Source: Chryseobacterium elymi
GTDB lineage: Bacteria; Bacteroidota; Bacteroidia; Flavobacteriales; Weeksellaceae
DNA length: 64,000 nt
Direction of reading: 5' to 3'
Assembly (NCBI RefSeq): GCF_003385495.1
Contig: NZ_QNUH01000006.1
Location: forward strand, 62,001 to 126,000
This document shows positions 63,869-64,000 of this stretch, in pieces (within the stretch, counting starts at the first letter, position 1; the number at the start of each line of letters is the position of its first letter). The notes beneath the pieces were generated by a model, which searched no databases, was not told where the DNA came from, and saw only the letters and a program-made list of their open reading frames with translations. A program made the position numbers and the translations under genes.

Positions 63869-64000
63869 TTATAGCTTTTTTGCCACGGCAATTTTCTGGT
63901 CCTGACAAACAAGCCGGTTATCCTCAAAATAGTCAATATTCGTTAAGTTGACGATATATGAATTGTGAACTCTCATAAATTCATCGGGAAGGCTTTCTAT
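63869..64000 (-). CDS. LytTR DNA-binding domain protein, C-terminal fragment (runs off the window)
   Basis: The last 43 codons of a gene that continues beyond the window edge. The translation contains FMRVHNSYIVNLTNIDYFEDNRLVC and ends KIAVAKKL, the typical F-x-RVHxSYIVN-x-x-x-I pattern of a LytTR DNA-binding domain. The missing N-terminal part is probably a response-regulator receiver domain. Confidence 0.8.
   Translation of the reverse strand: MESLPDEFMRVHNSYIVNLTNIDYFEDNRLVCQDQKIAVAKKL

Noticed and set aside
1..64000. tRNA, rRNA, CRISPR arrays, prophage or insertion sequences
   Set aside because: No cloverleaf-like segment, regularly spaced direct-repeat array, integrase or transposase was found on either strand by reading.

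Overview
The window is a 64 kb chromosomal piece of a low-GC Flavobacteriia genome, most like Chryseobacterium or a close relative. The signs are: many promoters with the Bacteroidota -7 element TAnnTTTG, few Shine-Dalgarno sites, secreted proteins ending in type IX secretion (T9SS) sorting domains, bacillithiol-linked proteins instead of glutathione enzymes, and several gene families typical of flavobacteria (DUF4230, SatD/DUF3307 pair, four-helix-bundle S23-like protein). No tRNA, rRNA, CRISPR, prophage or transposase was seen. The genus assignment is an inference.

Layout. 0-8.4 kb: a Crp/Fnr regulator between two candidate target promoters, a divergent MocR regulator/EamA exporter pair, a tightly overlapping bacillithiol operon (YfiT, DUF1569, YtxJ, second Crp/Fnr), a DEAD-box helicase and a nicotinamidase. 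8.6-16.9 kb: secreted amidase, pseudouridine synthase, aroB, three tandem outer-membrane beta-barrel genes each preceded by sigma-54-like promoters, and a secreted phosphodiesterase. 17-23 kb: purF and purC with a four-helix-bundle gene inserted between heptad repeats, DUF3307/SatD, and a T9SS-secreted endonuclease. 23-32 kb: acyl-CoA dehydrogenase, DinB, a frameshifted reprolysin-like metalloprotease, a lipoprotein with a TNT-type NAD glycohydrolase domain plus a small zinc-ribbon-like partner, and a MazG/thioredoxin/DUF4230 operon. 32-36.3 kb: leuACDB. 36.5-41.9 kb: a helical-repeat protein, an M19 dipeptidase, thrS and infC. 42-49.1 kb: seven accessory genes (lipoproteins, a LuxR-type two-component system, an alpha/beta hydrolase) lying between infC and rpmI-rplT. 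50-53.8 kb: three tandem M28 aminopeptidases with T9SS tails. 54-61.2 kb: the complete his operon hisGDCBHAF-IE with a leader peptide and attenuator. 61-64 kb: a glycosyltransferase, dapD, a DUF2255 protein and the tail of a LytTR regulator.

The most notable signals are regulatory and accessory. (1) A his leader peptide, MKPNFLTLHHYYHHLC, sits before a terminator/antiterminator pair. (2) Four -24/-12 sigma-54-like sites precede the beta-barrel cluster. (3) Two TGA-N6-TCA operators lie at an identical 22-nt distance from TAnnTTTG elements on both sides of a cysteine-rich Crp/Fnr gene. (4) The TNT-domain lipoprotein has a possible immunity partner. (5) infC appears to start at a non-canonical AUA and is split from its usual rpmI-rplT partners. 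(6) Inverted heptad-repeat tracts flank the four-helix-bundle gene. All function calls come from reading the sequence and remembered family features; no database search was run.
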